A DNA stretch of 64,000 bases from the NCBI GenBank assembly GCA_013286325.1, contig JABDFZ010000001.1, forward strand, positions 37,429 through 101,428, read 5' to 3'. The notes beneath the pieces are model-generated. The model was not told where the DNA came from and did no database searches. It saw nothing but the letters and a program-made list of their open reading frames with translations. The position numbers were made by a program, and so were the translations under genes. Positions within the stretch are counted from its first letter, which is position 1, and every line of letters begins with the position of its first letter. Source of the stretch: Bacteroidota bacterium. GTDB taxonomy: Bacteria; Bacteroidota; Bacteroidia; Sphingobacteriales; Sphingobacteriaceae. Below are positions 1 through 9,325 of this stretch, one piece after another.

Positions 1-730
1 AGATAAATCCATGTTTTTCAAATATATCAACTATAGTTTGGGGTATCTTGTTTTTGTATTTAACCACCGCGTCTTCTCTGGTGCATTTACATACCCACTG
101 CCAGTAATCGGAATAAGTTGTATTTATGTCAATCGTCATCCCAAAGCTGTGCATGCTATGTCTGTTGGTGCCATTAATGTTGCGCCAGGCAAATGTTCCG
201 CCTATGTTAGTGATGTATTTTTTAAATTCAGGATGGTCATCAAGTTCGTCTGATATTTGTTTAAGCTTTTTATCGATACCATTAACCTTGGTAACGGTAA
301 TCTTTTGGTTTACTAACTTAGGGCACCAGGTTATCTCTGTAAGGTTCTTTCTCACTTCTTTTGCTGACGATCCATACATTTTTAAAAAGAAAGCCTCATT
401 CCTGATCCTTCCCGGGTCATAATTAATTGCAGGTGGAGATTTTAATGCACCTGTAGCATATTTCTGGTTAAACATATCTTTTAAATCAGGCTTCTCCAGC
501 AACAGTTTTGGGGATTTGTTTTTTATACCATCATCCCAAAGCAGCTTGCTGCCATCCTTTAAAATGATGTGATTATTTGAGTAACCTCTGATAAAACCTG
601 GATAACTATTTATAAGTTTTTGAGCTGATTGAGGGATCGTATCAATCGGCTTTATAGGTAGCATTTTTTTAAAACTATAATCAGGACCGAGAATTGTAAA
701 ACTTAACAAGGCAATTAGCGTAATTCTCAT
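1..730 (-). CDS. M15 family peptidase (M15_4-like, VanY/L,D-endopeptidase type), C-terminus truncated by window start
   Basis: Reverse-strand reading opens at ATG (728-730): MRITLIALLSFTILGPDYSF...GGTFAWRNINGTNRHSMHSFGMTIDINTTYSDYW. The HSxGxxxDIN motif is typical of M15 zinc peptidases. It is absent from the ORF track because it runs off the edge. Confidence 0.8.
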   Translation of the reverse strand, partial: MRITLIALLSFTILGPDYSFKKMLPIKPIDTIPQSAQKLINSYPGFIRGYSNNHIILKDGSKLLWDDGIKNKSPKLLLEKPDLKDMFNQKYATGALKSPPAINYDPGRIRNEAFFLKMYGSSAKEVRKNLTEITWCPKLVNQKITVTKVNGIDKKLKQISDELDDHPEFKKYITNIGGTFAWRNINGTNRHSMHSFGMTIDINTTYSDYWQWVCKCTREDAVVKYKNKIPQTIVDIFEKHGFI

Positions 731-749
731 CCTGGCTCTATTAGGTTAT

Positions 750-860
750 TTACTGAAGGATAAATTTATAGATTATTATTGCAAGCACAATAAGTACGTC
801 TTTTATGAATGTATATTGTTTGCGCAACATTTTCTGGCCATGATCGGTGTTGTTCAGCAT
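750..860 (-). CDS. putative 36-aa single-TM small protein (MLNNTDHGQKMLRKQYTFIKDVLIVLAIIIYKFILQ)
   Basis: Short ORF read by hand immediately upstream of and co-directional with the M15 gene; hydrophobic C-terminal helix. Confidence 0.3.
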   Translation of the reverse strand: MLNNTDHGQKMLRKQYTFIKDVLIVLAIIIYKFILQ

Positions 861-976
861 TGATGGCGAACTGTATGTTTTTTGTAATTTAATTGAAGAA
901 TCCGTCTGTTTGGTTGAAATTTTTCGCTTAATGGTAATGTTAATTATATTTTTATAATTCTATAAATCCTATATAA

Positions 977-2752
977 ATGACCACTATAAAAAACAAAACC
1001 TTATACACTTTAGTTATAAGTGCCTTTGCTTTACAACCAATTATGGTTAAGGCGCAAACCGATAGTAAGGCCTGGGTAGCAAAATCAAATAGCTACACCA
1101 AAATTTTGATCGACCTTGACGAAAAATACTCACCAGAGTTCGGTTCATCTCAGGGATTGGCTTATTACGACACTTTGATCGGGGTTCCTACCCTTGCCAA
1201 TGAGCGGGCACAGCGTAAGGAACGGGAAGATGCCGTAGCGCAATTTAAGGCTGCCAAACAAAGAGAAACTGATATAAAAATAAAACAGGATCTGGATATC
1301 TTGATCAACCAGACGGAATTGGGTTTCCGGAACCAGGATTTTAACAACAACAAAGAAGTTTCATTTTTAAATGCAACTGCCAGTGTTTTTGGTGGAATAC
1401 AAACCCTGCTTGATGACCAAACCCCTGCCGAACGCCGGCCAGCTGCCGTTATCCGTTTAAGTAAGTATGCCGGATTGCAAAAGGGATATGCATCGCTTAC
1501 TGCCATTTATAAAGAACGTACTGAGCAACAATTGAAAAAAACCGGGATGATCTTCCCGTCAAAACAGGCAATGGAGGTTGATCTTTCCCGTAATGCCAGT
1601 ATGGTCAGCGGTATTGAGGAGTTATTTAAAAAATATAATATAAGCGGGTGGGAAAAAACTTATGCAGCCATTAAAAAACAATTGGAAGATTATGATGCAT
1701 GGGTTAAAGCTACTGTTTTGCCGAAAGCGCGTACAGATTTCCGCCTGCCTGCCGAAGAATATAAGCTGGCTTTAGAGGGTTATGGTATAGACATCCCTCC
1801 TGCTGACCTGGCTAAGATAGCACATGCCGCGTTTACCGATATCCAAAATCAGATGAAGCCTTTGGCTGAGGAGATTGCCAAAAAGAATAACCTGCCATCG
1901 AGCGATTATCGTGAAGTAATTAAGCTCCTGAAGAAAAAACAGGTTATAGGCGATTCTATTATGCCGCTTTATAAAGGGCATTTGGCCGATATTGAAGACA
2001 TCATCAGGAAACAGCATTTGGTAACCTTGCCAAACCGCCCGGCAATTATCAGGCTGGCAAGTGAAGCCGAAACCGTGCAGGTGCCTGCCCCACACATGGT
2101 ACCGCCTCCATTTTTAAATAATACCGGTGAGCGCGGTGTTTTTGTATTACCATTGAATATGCCAACTGCTCCTGGCGAAAAAGTTGACAAATACGACGAT
2201 TTTACTTACGATGCTGCGTCATGGACAATCATAGCTCACGAAGCACGCCCTGGTCACGAGCTACAGTTTGACAAAATGGTTGAAGAAGGTGTTTCCCAGG
2301 CACGCGCACTTTATGCTTTTAATTCAACTAATGTAGAAGGCTGGGGATTATATTCTGAATATATATCGCTTCCGTATTTTCCGGTTGAAGGCAAGTTGGT
2401 TTCATTAGATTATCGTTTATTGCGTGCTGCCCGGGCATTTTTAGACCCTGAATTACAAGCAGGAAAAGTAACCCAGGAGCAAGTGCTAAACCTGCTGATG
2501 ACGGATGTTGTACTATCGCATGCTATGGCAAAACAAGAAGTAGAGCGTTACAGCCTAAATTCTCCCGGTCAGGCAAACAGCTATTTTTATGGATTTACAA
2601 AAATGATAGCCTTGCGTAAAGATACTGAGAAAGCATTAGGCGATAAATTTAACCAACAGGCCTTTCATGATTTTATACTGTCGCAGGGAATATTACCACC
2701 GGCATTGATAAGAGAAGCGGTTATGACTAATTTTGTAGGAGGCGCAAAATAA
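977..2752 (+). CDS. DUF885 family secreted protein (putative metallo-carboxypeptidase-like)
   Basis: 591 aa, signal peptide, HEARPGHELQ motif and DUF885-type C-terminus. Confidence 0.8.
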   Translation: MTTIKNKTLYTLVISAFALQPIMVKAQTDSKAWVAKSNSYTKILIDLDEKYSPEFGSSQGLAYYDTLIGVPTLANERAQRKEREDAVAQFKAAKQRETDIKIKQDLDILINQTELGFRNQDFNNNKEVSFLNATASVFGGIQTLLDDQTPAERRPAAVIRLSKYAGLQKGYASLTAIYKERTEQQLKKTGMIFPSKQAMEVDLSRNASMVSGIEELFKKYNISGWEKTYAAIKKQLEDYDAWVKATVLPKARTDFRLPAEEYKLALEGYGIDIPPADLAKIAHAAFTDIQNQMKPLAEEIAKKNNLPSSDYREVIKLLKKKQVIGDSIMPLYKGHLADIEDIIRKQHLVTLPNRPAIIRLASEAETVQVPAPHMVPPPFLNNTGERGVFVLPLNMPTAPGEKVDKYDDFTYDAASWTIIAHEARPGHELQFDKMVEEGVSQARALYAFNSTNVEGWGLYSEYISLPYFPVEGKLVSLDYRLLRAARAFLDPELQAGKVTQEQVLNLLMTDVVLSHAMAKQEVERYSLNSPGQANSYFYGFTKMIALRKDTEKALGDKFNQQAFHDFILSQGILPPALIREAVMTNFVGGAK

Positions 2753-2773
2753 GTCGCCCCGTTTTATGTAAGA

Positions 2774-3547
2774 ATGAAAATTGAACACTATTCTCCATCT
2801 GGCAGTTTAAAACCATACATCAAAACTTTCATGATAATTGAAAGCGAACACGGTGTGGAGAACCGGCTCTTGCCAGATACTTCGGTTGCCCTGGCTTTCC
2901 GACTTAGTGGAGATATGACATATACAGCAGAGGGTAATACCTATAATTTACCCTCTGCTGTAATTACCGGGCTCCGGAAATCACCCCGTATGGTGCGTTA
3001 TTCTGCCCAAACATCAAACCTAATCGTTCTATTTAAGGAGGGTGGCGCTGCTGCATTTTTCAAAGAACCTATTCATGAGTTGTTTGGTAAAAGTATTAGT
3101 CTTGATGAACTTATTCCCCGTAACAAGCTCAATCAAATTGAAGAGCAGCTAAACGAAGCAAACAATAATTATAAAAGGATACAAAAAGCAGAAGACTTCT
3201 TTCTTTCACTTCTGCGGAATCAAAAGGAAGACAAGTTGGTTGATCACGCCATCCAAAAAATAAATATGGCTAATGGCAATATCAGCATTAAAAACCTGGC
3301 AAATATTTTGTCGTTAAGCCAGGATCCCTTTGAGAAAAGATTCAGGCGCATGGTTGGAATTTCACCAAAGAAATTTTCGTCTATTGTGAGGCTAAAAAAT
3401 CTGATCAAAAACTATTCGCCAACAGAAAACCTCACCAGCATTGCCCATACTGCCGGCTATTTCGATCAGGCTCATTTTATTAAAGATTTTGAATCCTTCA
3501 CAGGTCAGCCGCCATTGCAATTTTTCAAAACCTCCTCCTGGTGGTAA
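2774..3547 (+). CDS. AraC family transcriptional regulator
   Basis: C-terminal HTH region with SIAHTAGYFDQAHFIKDFESFTGQPPLQF, typical of the AraC family. Confidence 0.85.
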   Translation: MKIEHYSPSGSLKPYIKTFMIIESEHGVENRLLPDTSVALAFRLSGDMTYTAEGNTYNLPSAVITGLRKSPRMVRYSAQTSNLIVLFKEGGAAAFFKEPIHELFGKSISLDELIPRNKLNQIEEQLNEANNNYKRIQKAEDFFLSLLRNQKEDKLVDHAIQKINMANGNISIKNLANILSLSQDPFEKRFRRMVGISPKKFSSIVRLKNLIKNYSPTENLTSIAHTAGYFDQAHFIKDFESFTGQPPLQFFKTSSWW

Positions 3548-3614
3548 ATCAGTGATTTTTTACAATTAATGCCCTTGTCTTGCGGGTAATTTTGTTTTCA
3601 TCAAAAAAATAGAG

Positions 3615-4049
3615 ATGAAAATAATTAACCAAACAAGTATGCTGTTCCTGTTTTTTATAATTAGCTGCACAGCAGCTTTTGCCCAAAATCCAGACAAGCA
3701 GACCGGAATTAAATTATCAAACAAAAAATCAACCATGGAAGTAGTATTTATCGACAGATTTGTTGTATCTGACGCCGCAAAGCCCGAATTTTTAGAAAGA
3801 TTAGCCATCAACCGCAATTTCATCAAACACATACCCGGCTTTGTTGAGGACAATTGCTACGAAGAAATAGGTACGGCTGGCGAACGCCGTTACGTTACTG
3901 TAGCTGTTTGGAAAGATGAAGAAGCCTTTAAAAATGCGAGAGAAGCTGTGATTGAAGAGTATAAGCGCCAGGGTTTTGATCCCGCAGCATTCTTTAAAAA
4001 ATTAAATCTTAACCCCGACCGCGGTATGTATAAAGTATTTCAGGAGTAA
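3615..4049 (+). CDS. secreted antibiotic biosynthesis monooxygenase-like (ABM/Dabb fold) protein
   Basis: Signal peptide plus FIDRFVVSDAAKPEFLERLAINRNFIKHIPGF and an ABM-like core. Confidence 0.6.
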   Translation: MKIINQTSMLFLFFIISCTAAFAQNPDKQTGIKLSNKKSTMEVVFIDRFVVSDAAKPEFLERLAINRNFIKHIPGFVEDNCYEEIGTAGERRYVTVAVWKDEEAFKNAREAVIEEYKRQGFDPAAFFKKLNLNPDRGMYKVFQE

Positions 4050-4059
4050 TATTAAGCTG

Positions 4060-4099
4060 AAGGATCAAGAGTCAAAATTTCCCCCGGCTCTTGATTCTT
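4060..4099 (+). terminator. stem-loop plus T-run downstream of the ABM-like gene; also a copy of the AAGAATCAAGAGCC word family
   Basis: aaggatcaagagtc / ggctcttgattctt (12/14 paired), followed by tttttt. Confidence 0.65.
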
Positions 4100-4154
4100 T
4101 TTTCCTTAGGTCTTTTCACCTAATCTCTAACCCCCAGCCCCTAATCACTAAAAC

Positions 4155-7100
4155 CTACATATTCCTTCTGTACTGACCACCTACTTCGTACAAAGCATGC
4201 GAGATCTGCCCCAACGAACAATACTTACAGGCTTCCATCAGGCTTTCAAAAATATTTTCGCCAGCTATGGCTTTATGTTGCAGATCTTTTAACAGTTTGG
4301 GAATGATAGCTTCATTCCGGTGCTGAAACTCGTGCAACGCTTTTATCTGGTATTGTTTCTCTTCTTCTGTTGCACGGATAACCTCAGATGGCACAATAGT
4401 GGGTGAACCCTTTTTATTAAGGAATGTATTTACACCAATGATAGGATATTCGCCGGTGTGCTTAAGAGTTTCATAGTAAAGTGATTCTTCCTGAATCTTG
4501 CTGCGCTGATACATCGTTTCCATTGCTCCCAATACCCCACCACGATCATTTATGGCTTTAAATTCAGCTAATACAGCTTCTTCAACAAGGTCAGTCAGTT
4601 CTTCAATAATAAACGCGCCTTGTATAGGGTTTTCATTTTTTGCCAGGCCAAGCTCGCGGTTAATAATGAGCTGTATAGCCATTGCTCTGCGTACAGATTC
4701 CTCCGTCGGGGTGGTTATGGCCTCATCATAAGCGTTGGTATGCAGTGAATTACAATTATCGTAAATAGCATATAAAGCCTGTAAGGTAGTGCGGATATCG
4801 TTAAAATCAATTTCCTGTGCGTGAAGGGAACGACCACTTGTTTGGATATGATATTTCAGCTTTTGCGAACGGTCGTTACCCTTATATTTATTTTTAATGG
4901 CTTTTGCCCAAATGCGCCTTGCAACGCGGCCAATCACCGAATATTCCGGATCGATGCCGTTGCTGAAAAAGAACGACAGGTTTGGCGCAAAATCATCAAT
5001 ATGCATGCCCCTGCTCAGGTAATACTCTACATAAGTAAAACCATTTGATAAGGTAAATGCCAACTGTGTAACAGGGTTAGCACCTGCTTCTGCAATGTGA
5101 TACCCGGAGATAGAAACCGAATAAAAGTTCCTTACTTTTTCGTTAATAAAGTACTGCTGGATATCGCCCATCATCCGCAGGGCAAACTCAGTTGAAAAGA
5201 TACAGGTATTTTGCGCCTGGTCTTCTTTTAATATATCCGCCTGTACCGTACCACGCACTGTGGCGATAGCATAGGCCTTTATTTTTGCATAGACATCAGC
5301 AGGAAGGATTTGATCGCCTGTAAGACCGAGAATAGATAATCCTAATCCGTCATTTCCTTTAGGTAGTCCTCCTGCGTATTCCGGTCTTTTTAAATTTTTG
5401 TCATCATAAAGCTCTTTGAACTTTGCTTCAACCAGCTGTTCCAGTTTATGCTCTTTAATATACTTTTCGCACTGCTGATCAATGGCCGCATTCATAAAAA
5501 AGCCAAGCAACATGGGTGCAGGGCCATTAATGGTCATGGATACAGATGTCGACGGGCTACACAAATCGAACCCTGAGTATAGCTTTTTAGCATCATCCAG
5601 GGTGGCAATGCTCACACCGGAGTTGCCTATCTTGCCGTAAATATCTGGCCTAACATGCGGATCCTCTCCATAAAGCGTAACTGAATCAAATGCAGTGGAT
5701 AAGCGATGAGCAGGTTGGCCAAGCGATACATAATGGAACCGCTTGTTAGTCCTTTCGGGGCCACCTTCACCGGCAAACATCCTCGTTGGGTCTTCACCAT
5801 CCCGTTTTAGCGGGAATACACCTGCAGCATACGGAAACTCACCCGGCAGGTTTTCGGTAAGTAACCAGCGTAAAATATCGCCCCAGGCCTCATACTTAGG
5901 CAGGGAAATTTTAGGAATTTGTAATTGGGATAATGAAGTATAATAAAGCGGTTGTTTGATCTCTTTATCTCTTACCTTATAAATAAAGTTTTCGGCTTTA
6001 TATTTTGCAACCGTTTCCGGCCATTCCCTTAACAGACGTTTGCAGTCGCCATGCAATTGCTCTTCAAGATGGGTTTTTATATCCCGTAGAGACGCAATAC
6101 TTTGCGTCTCTAATTGGCTAGCTTGTCCTTGGGGAGGTGTAATACTTTGCGTCTCTATGTATAATTTCATTACACCATCTAACTGAAACAACTGTTGCGC
6201 AATTTTACACTGTTCATTCACCCATTCTTTATAAGCGTGGCTGCTTTCAGCAATTTCGGCAAGGTAACGGTTCCTGTCTGGCGGTATAATATAGATCTTT
6301 TCCGATTCACCTTCATGTTCAACAACTGCATGTGTACCTATCAGGTCGACGCCTGTTTTGGTCTTAATGGCTTTCATCAATGCAGTGAACAGGGTGTTCA
6401 TTCCCGGATCATTAAACTGCGAAGCCATAGTGCCATAAACCGGGATCTCACTATCCTTGGCGTTAAACAGCATGTGGTTGCGTTTGTATTGCTTGCGCAC
6501 ATCGCGGATGGCATCCAACGCTCCGCGTTTATCGAATTTATTTAGAGCTACAAGATCGGCAAAATCGAGCATGTCAATTTTTTCAAGCTGGGTAGCTGCG
6601 CCGAACTCTGGTGTCATCACATAAAGCGACAGATCGCAATAGTCGGTTATCATTGTGTCCGACTGACCGATACCCGATGTTTCAACTATGATCAGATCAT
6701 ATCCAGCAGCTTTGCAAATGTCAATTGATTCCTGTACATGTTTGGACAATGCCAGGTTTGCTTGTCTTGTAGCCAGTGAACGCATATAAACCCGCGGGCT
6801 ATTAATGGCATTCATCCTAATCCTGTCGCCAAGCAGCGCGCCGCCGGTTTTCCGTTTGGATGGATCGACTGAAATAATGGCCATGGTTTTATCAGTCTCC
6901 ATTAAAAACCGGCGTACTATCTCATCAACTAATGATGATTTACCCGAACCACCCGTACCCGTGATACCCAAAACAGGTGTAGTGCCGGTATTGATAATTT
7001 TATGCACCTCGCTTAAAAAAGCGTCGGCCTCTTTTGGATAATTCTCAACAATGCTTATTGCGGTAGCAATTGATTTTATATCTTTCTCGGGCAGGTGTTT

Positions 7101-7565
7101 AAGTTCCCCGTTAAGTTTTATTTTGTTCTGAAAATCGCACTTTATCAGCATGTCATTAATCATGCCTTGCAGGCCCATTGTACGGCCATCATCAGGAGAG
7201 TAGATCTTTGTGATGCCATAAGCCTGCAACTCTGCAATCTCATCAGGCAAAAACACACCACCGCCGCCGCCGAATATTTTAATGTGCCCTGCCCCGCGCT
7301 CCTTTAACAGATCGTACATGTATTTAAAATACTCTACGTGGCCGCCCTGGTAGCTGGTTAAGGCAATGCCTTGTACATCTTCCTGTATGGCACAATTTAC
7401 CACCTCATCAACCGAGCGGTTATGACCCAAATGAATTACTTCCGCACCCGATGATTGCAGGATACGGCGCATAATATTAATGGTGGCATCATGCCCGTCG
7501 AATAACGAGGCAGCAGTTACAAAACGGATCTTGTACCTGGATTTGTAGGGAGCAATGCTTTCCAT
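4155..7565 (-). CDS. icmF: fused isobutyryl-CoA mutase (B12-binding domain, MeaB-like G-protein, mutase catalytic domain)
   Basis: 1136 aa. N-terminal B12-binding region ([15 protein letters not shown]), P-loop [13 protein letters not shown], mutase segment [21 protein letters not shown]...[11 protein letters not shown]. Confidence 0.93.
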   Translation of the reverse strand: MESIAPYKSRYKIRFVTAASLFDGHDATINIMRRILQSSGAEVIHLGHNRSVDEVVNCAIQEDVQGIALTSYQGGHVEYFKYMYDLLKERGAGHIKIFGGGGGVFLPDEIAELQAYGITKIYSPDDGRTMGLQGMINDMLIKCDFQNKIKLNGELKHLPEKDIKSIATAISIVENYPKEADAFLSEVHKIINTGTTPVLGITGTGGSGKSSLVDEIVRRFLMETDKTMAIISVDPSKRKTGGALLGDRIRMNAINSPRVYMRSLATRQANLALSKHVQESIDICKAAGYDLIIVETSGIGQSDTMITDYCDLSLYVMTPEFGAATQLEKIDMLDFADLVALNKFDKRGALDAIRDVRKQYKRNHMLFNAKDSEIPVYGTMASQFNDPGMNTLFTALMKAIKTKTGVDLIGTHAVVEHEGESEKIYIIPPDRNRYLAEIAESSHAYKEWVNEQCKIAQQLFQLDGVMKLYIETQSITPPQGQASQLETQSIASLRDIKTHLEEQLHGDCKRLLREWPETVAKYKAENFIYKVRDKEIKQPLYYTSLSQLQIPKISLPKYEAWGDILRWLLTENLPGEFPYAAGVFPLKRDGEDPTRMFAGEGGPERTNKRFHYVSLGQPAHRLSTAFDSVTLYGEDPHVRPDIYGKIGNSGVSIATLDDAKKLYSGFDLCSPSTSVSMTINGPAPMLLGFFMNAAIDQQCEKYIKEHKLEQLVEAKFKELYDDKNLKRPEYAGGLPKGNDGLGLSILGLTGDQILPADVYAKIKAYAIATVRGTVQADILKEDQAQNTCIFSTEFALRMMGDIQQYFINEKVRNFYSVSISGYHIAEAGANPVTQLAFTLSNGFTYVEYYLSRGMHIDDFAPNLSFFFSNGIDPEYSVIGRVARRIWAKAIKNKYKGNDRSQKLKYHIQTSGRSLHAQEIDFNDIRTTLQALYAIYDNCNSLHTNAYDEAITTPTEESVRRAMAIQLIINRELGLAKNENPIQGAFIIEELTDLVEEAVLAEFKAINDRGGVLGAMETMYQRSKIQEESLYYETLKHTGEYPIIGVNTFLNKKGSPTIVPSEVIRATEEEKQYQIKALHEFQHRNEAIIPKLLKDLQHKAIAGENIFESLMEACKYCSLGQISHALYEVGGQYRRNM
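6087..6157 (-). repeat. in-frame palindromic repeat element within icmF
   Basis: Perfect hairpin TAGAGACGCAA-TACT-TTGCGTCTCTA at 6087-6112. Second half-copy aatactttgcgtctcta at 6141-6157. Both encode ETQSI on the minus strand. Confidence 0.85.
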
Positions 7566-7662
7566 GCAGGCTATAATTAGTAAAATGCAAAATTAACATA
7601 AATAAAGCATCAAAAAACTATGCGTGCATAATAAATTAAAGAAATCGCCACATATAATCTTT

Positions 7663-7767
7663 GTTCATAGTCGATGCTTCATAGTTCATAGCCGCTGCAA
7701 TTGCTACTATTTACTATAAGCTTCTTCTAACCTATGAACCATCAACTATGATCTATTAACCATGAAC
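7663..7767. repeat. intergenic quasi-palindromic repeat, TTCATAG/CTATGAAC word family
   Basis: gttcatagtcgatgcttcatagttcatag ... ctatgaaccatcaactatgatctattaaccatgaac. Confidence 0.7.
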
Positions 7768-8274
7768 TTCATTATAGGCCTTCTCCAAATCAGCAATAAT
7801 CATCTTGCTCATTTTCATCATAGCGCTCATCACCCGTTTAGATTTTTCCGGATCAGAATCATACATTAAGCGCTCAATTGCATTAGGCACAATCTGCCAC
7901 GATACGCCAAATTTATCTTTAAGCCAGCCGCATTGGCTTTTTTGGCCACCTTTTGAAAGTTCTTCCCAATAGTAGTCAACCTCGTCCTGTGTTTCGCATT
8001 TTACATAAAATGAAATAGACTCATTAAAAGTGAATGCAGGGCCGCCGTCAAGTATCATAAATTCAACGCCGTTAAGGAGAAAATTGGCAACCGTAATCTT
8101 GCTGTTGCCTCCAGCGTCAAGGCGCCTTACATTGCTGATCTTGCTATCTTTAAAAACCGAGGTGTAAAAGTTTACCCCTTCTTCAACATTACCATTGAAC
8201 CATAAAAATGGGGTAATGCGCTGTGCGGATGTTTCCATAGTAGTTGCCATAGCTTTATTTATTGGGTTAACCAA
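7756..8274 (-). CDS. VOC/PhnB-like family protein
   Basis: ITPFLWFNGNVEEGVNFYTSVFKDSKI...SQCGWLKDKFGVSWQIVP is the 3-demethylubiquinone-9 3-methyltransferase-like (PhnB) signature. Confidence 0.9.
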   Translation of the reverse strand: MVNPINKAMATTMETSAQRITPFLWFNGNVEEGVNFYTSVFKDSKISNVRRLDAGGNSKITVANFLLNGVEFMILDGGPAFTFNESISFYVKCETQDEVDYYWEELSKGGQKSQCGWLKDKFGVSWQIVPNAIERLMYDSDPEKSKRVMSAMMKMSKMIIADLEKAYNEVHG

Positions 8275-8349
8275 AGGTAGCCGGTAAAATCACCCTTAAC
8301 AATGGGATATAGAGCCAATTAAAGGTGGGTTTAATGACAACAAAATTCA

Positions 8350-8380
8350 TCCTTGCAAAGTTTTTGAAACTTCACAAGGA
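8350..8380 (-). terminator. stem-loop downstream of the 8392-9225 gene
   Basis: tccttgcaaagttt-ttg-aaacttcacaagga, 12/14 paired; same architecture as 31957-31989. Confidence 0.5.
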
Positions 8381-8391
8381 CTAATGCGCAA

Positions 8392-9225
8392 TTATTGTTT
8401 ATCGTCAACGGGCATGGCATTCAGCAAAATATACTCCCTTTCTTTTCCATCAAATTTTAAGCCCTCGGCAGTTAATGTTATCGGGCGGGTAACTAAAAGT
8501 TCATCGCTAATCACTATTCCGTTTTTAAAAATTGTATAACCTATCCAGTGTGATGTACCAGGGGCCATGTCCATTTTTACACTCTTTCCGTCTTTTGTAG
8601 TTATAGATATTTGCTTGGCATCATAATCATAATAGCCTTCGCTGCTGCCTTCGCGTTTCAGCATAATGGTATGGTGGGCAGCATCTACCTGCATCACGGT
8701 TACTGTTTGTTCACCCGGACCGCCTAACTCCCATGGTTGCCCTATATTTATTTTCCAGCTGTCGCCTTCGTGTATTTTTGCGGGCAGCTTACCCCAAACC
8801 AGTTCGCTGTACATAAGGCCACTTGCGCTGCTGTTCATCATAGTTTGGTTATTGAAACTCACTTTTCCACTGGGCTCAACTGTAATGGTTGTATTTGTGG
8901 CAGGCCGGCCATCGTATACGTCCGTTTCGTTAAAAACAGGTTTTAAATAATCATCATCAAGAACCTTATAGGTGCTCGATCCGCTTACCCGTTGTACAAG
9001 GTCTTTAAAGTCATCGCCACTATAGGCAATAGCCCTCGAATAAATATTACCCAGCATTTCGCCCTTCTTGAAAACAGGTTTAATGAACCAATCGCTGCTG
9101 TTTTTATCGGCAGTTTGTTTTGATGAACTTTTTTGGGCGATAGCCGAATAAGTGCAAATTGATATTAATAAGGCAGGCAAATAAAAATGTTTGATACGCA
9201 TAGTTTTGATATTAAATAATACCAA
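8392..9225 (-). CDS. hypothetical secreted protein
   Basis: 277 aa with signal peptide (MRIKHFYLPALLISICTYSAIAQ); start likely at the internal MRIKHFY. Confidence 0.6.
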   Translation of the reverse strand: MVLFNIKTMRIKHFYLPALLISICTYSAIAQKSSSKQTADKNSSDWFIKPVFKKGEMLGNIYSRAIAYSGDDFKDLVQRVSGSSTYKVLDDDYLKPVFNETDVYDGRPATNTTITVEPSGKVSFNNQTMMNSSASGLMYSELVWGKLPAKIHEGDSWKINIGQPWELGGPGEQTVTVMQVDAAHHTIMLKREGSSEGYYDYDAKQISITTKDGKSVKMDMAPGTSHWIGYTIFKNGIVISDELLVTRPITLTAEGLKFDGKEREYILLNAMPVDDKQ

Positions 9226-9325
9226 ACTTGCCGTTTTTAATGCCGCTCAAAAATAAAAATCAATTATTGGGGCGATATACTTAATTGTTGGGGTTGTTTT
9301 TTTAATATTATTATTGGGGAAATAC

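Noticed and set aside
11-422. Plus-strand ORFs at the window start
   Set aside because: Antisense to the truncated M15 peptidase CDS, which has clear family motifs.
4821-7307. Several plus-strand ORFs (75-116 aa) antisense to icmF
   Set aside because: Long shadow ORFs opposite a confident CDS, no recognisable domains.
7565-7700. Possible cobalamin riboswitch upstream of icmF
   Set aside because: Looked for a B12-box-like conserved core; none recognisable and the gap is short and occupied by the word repeat.
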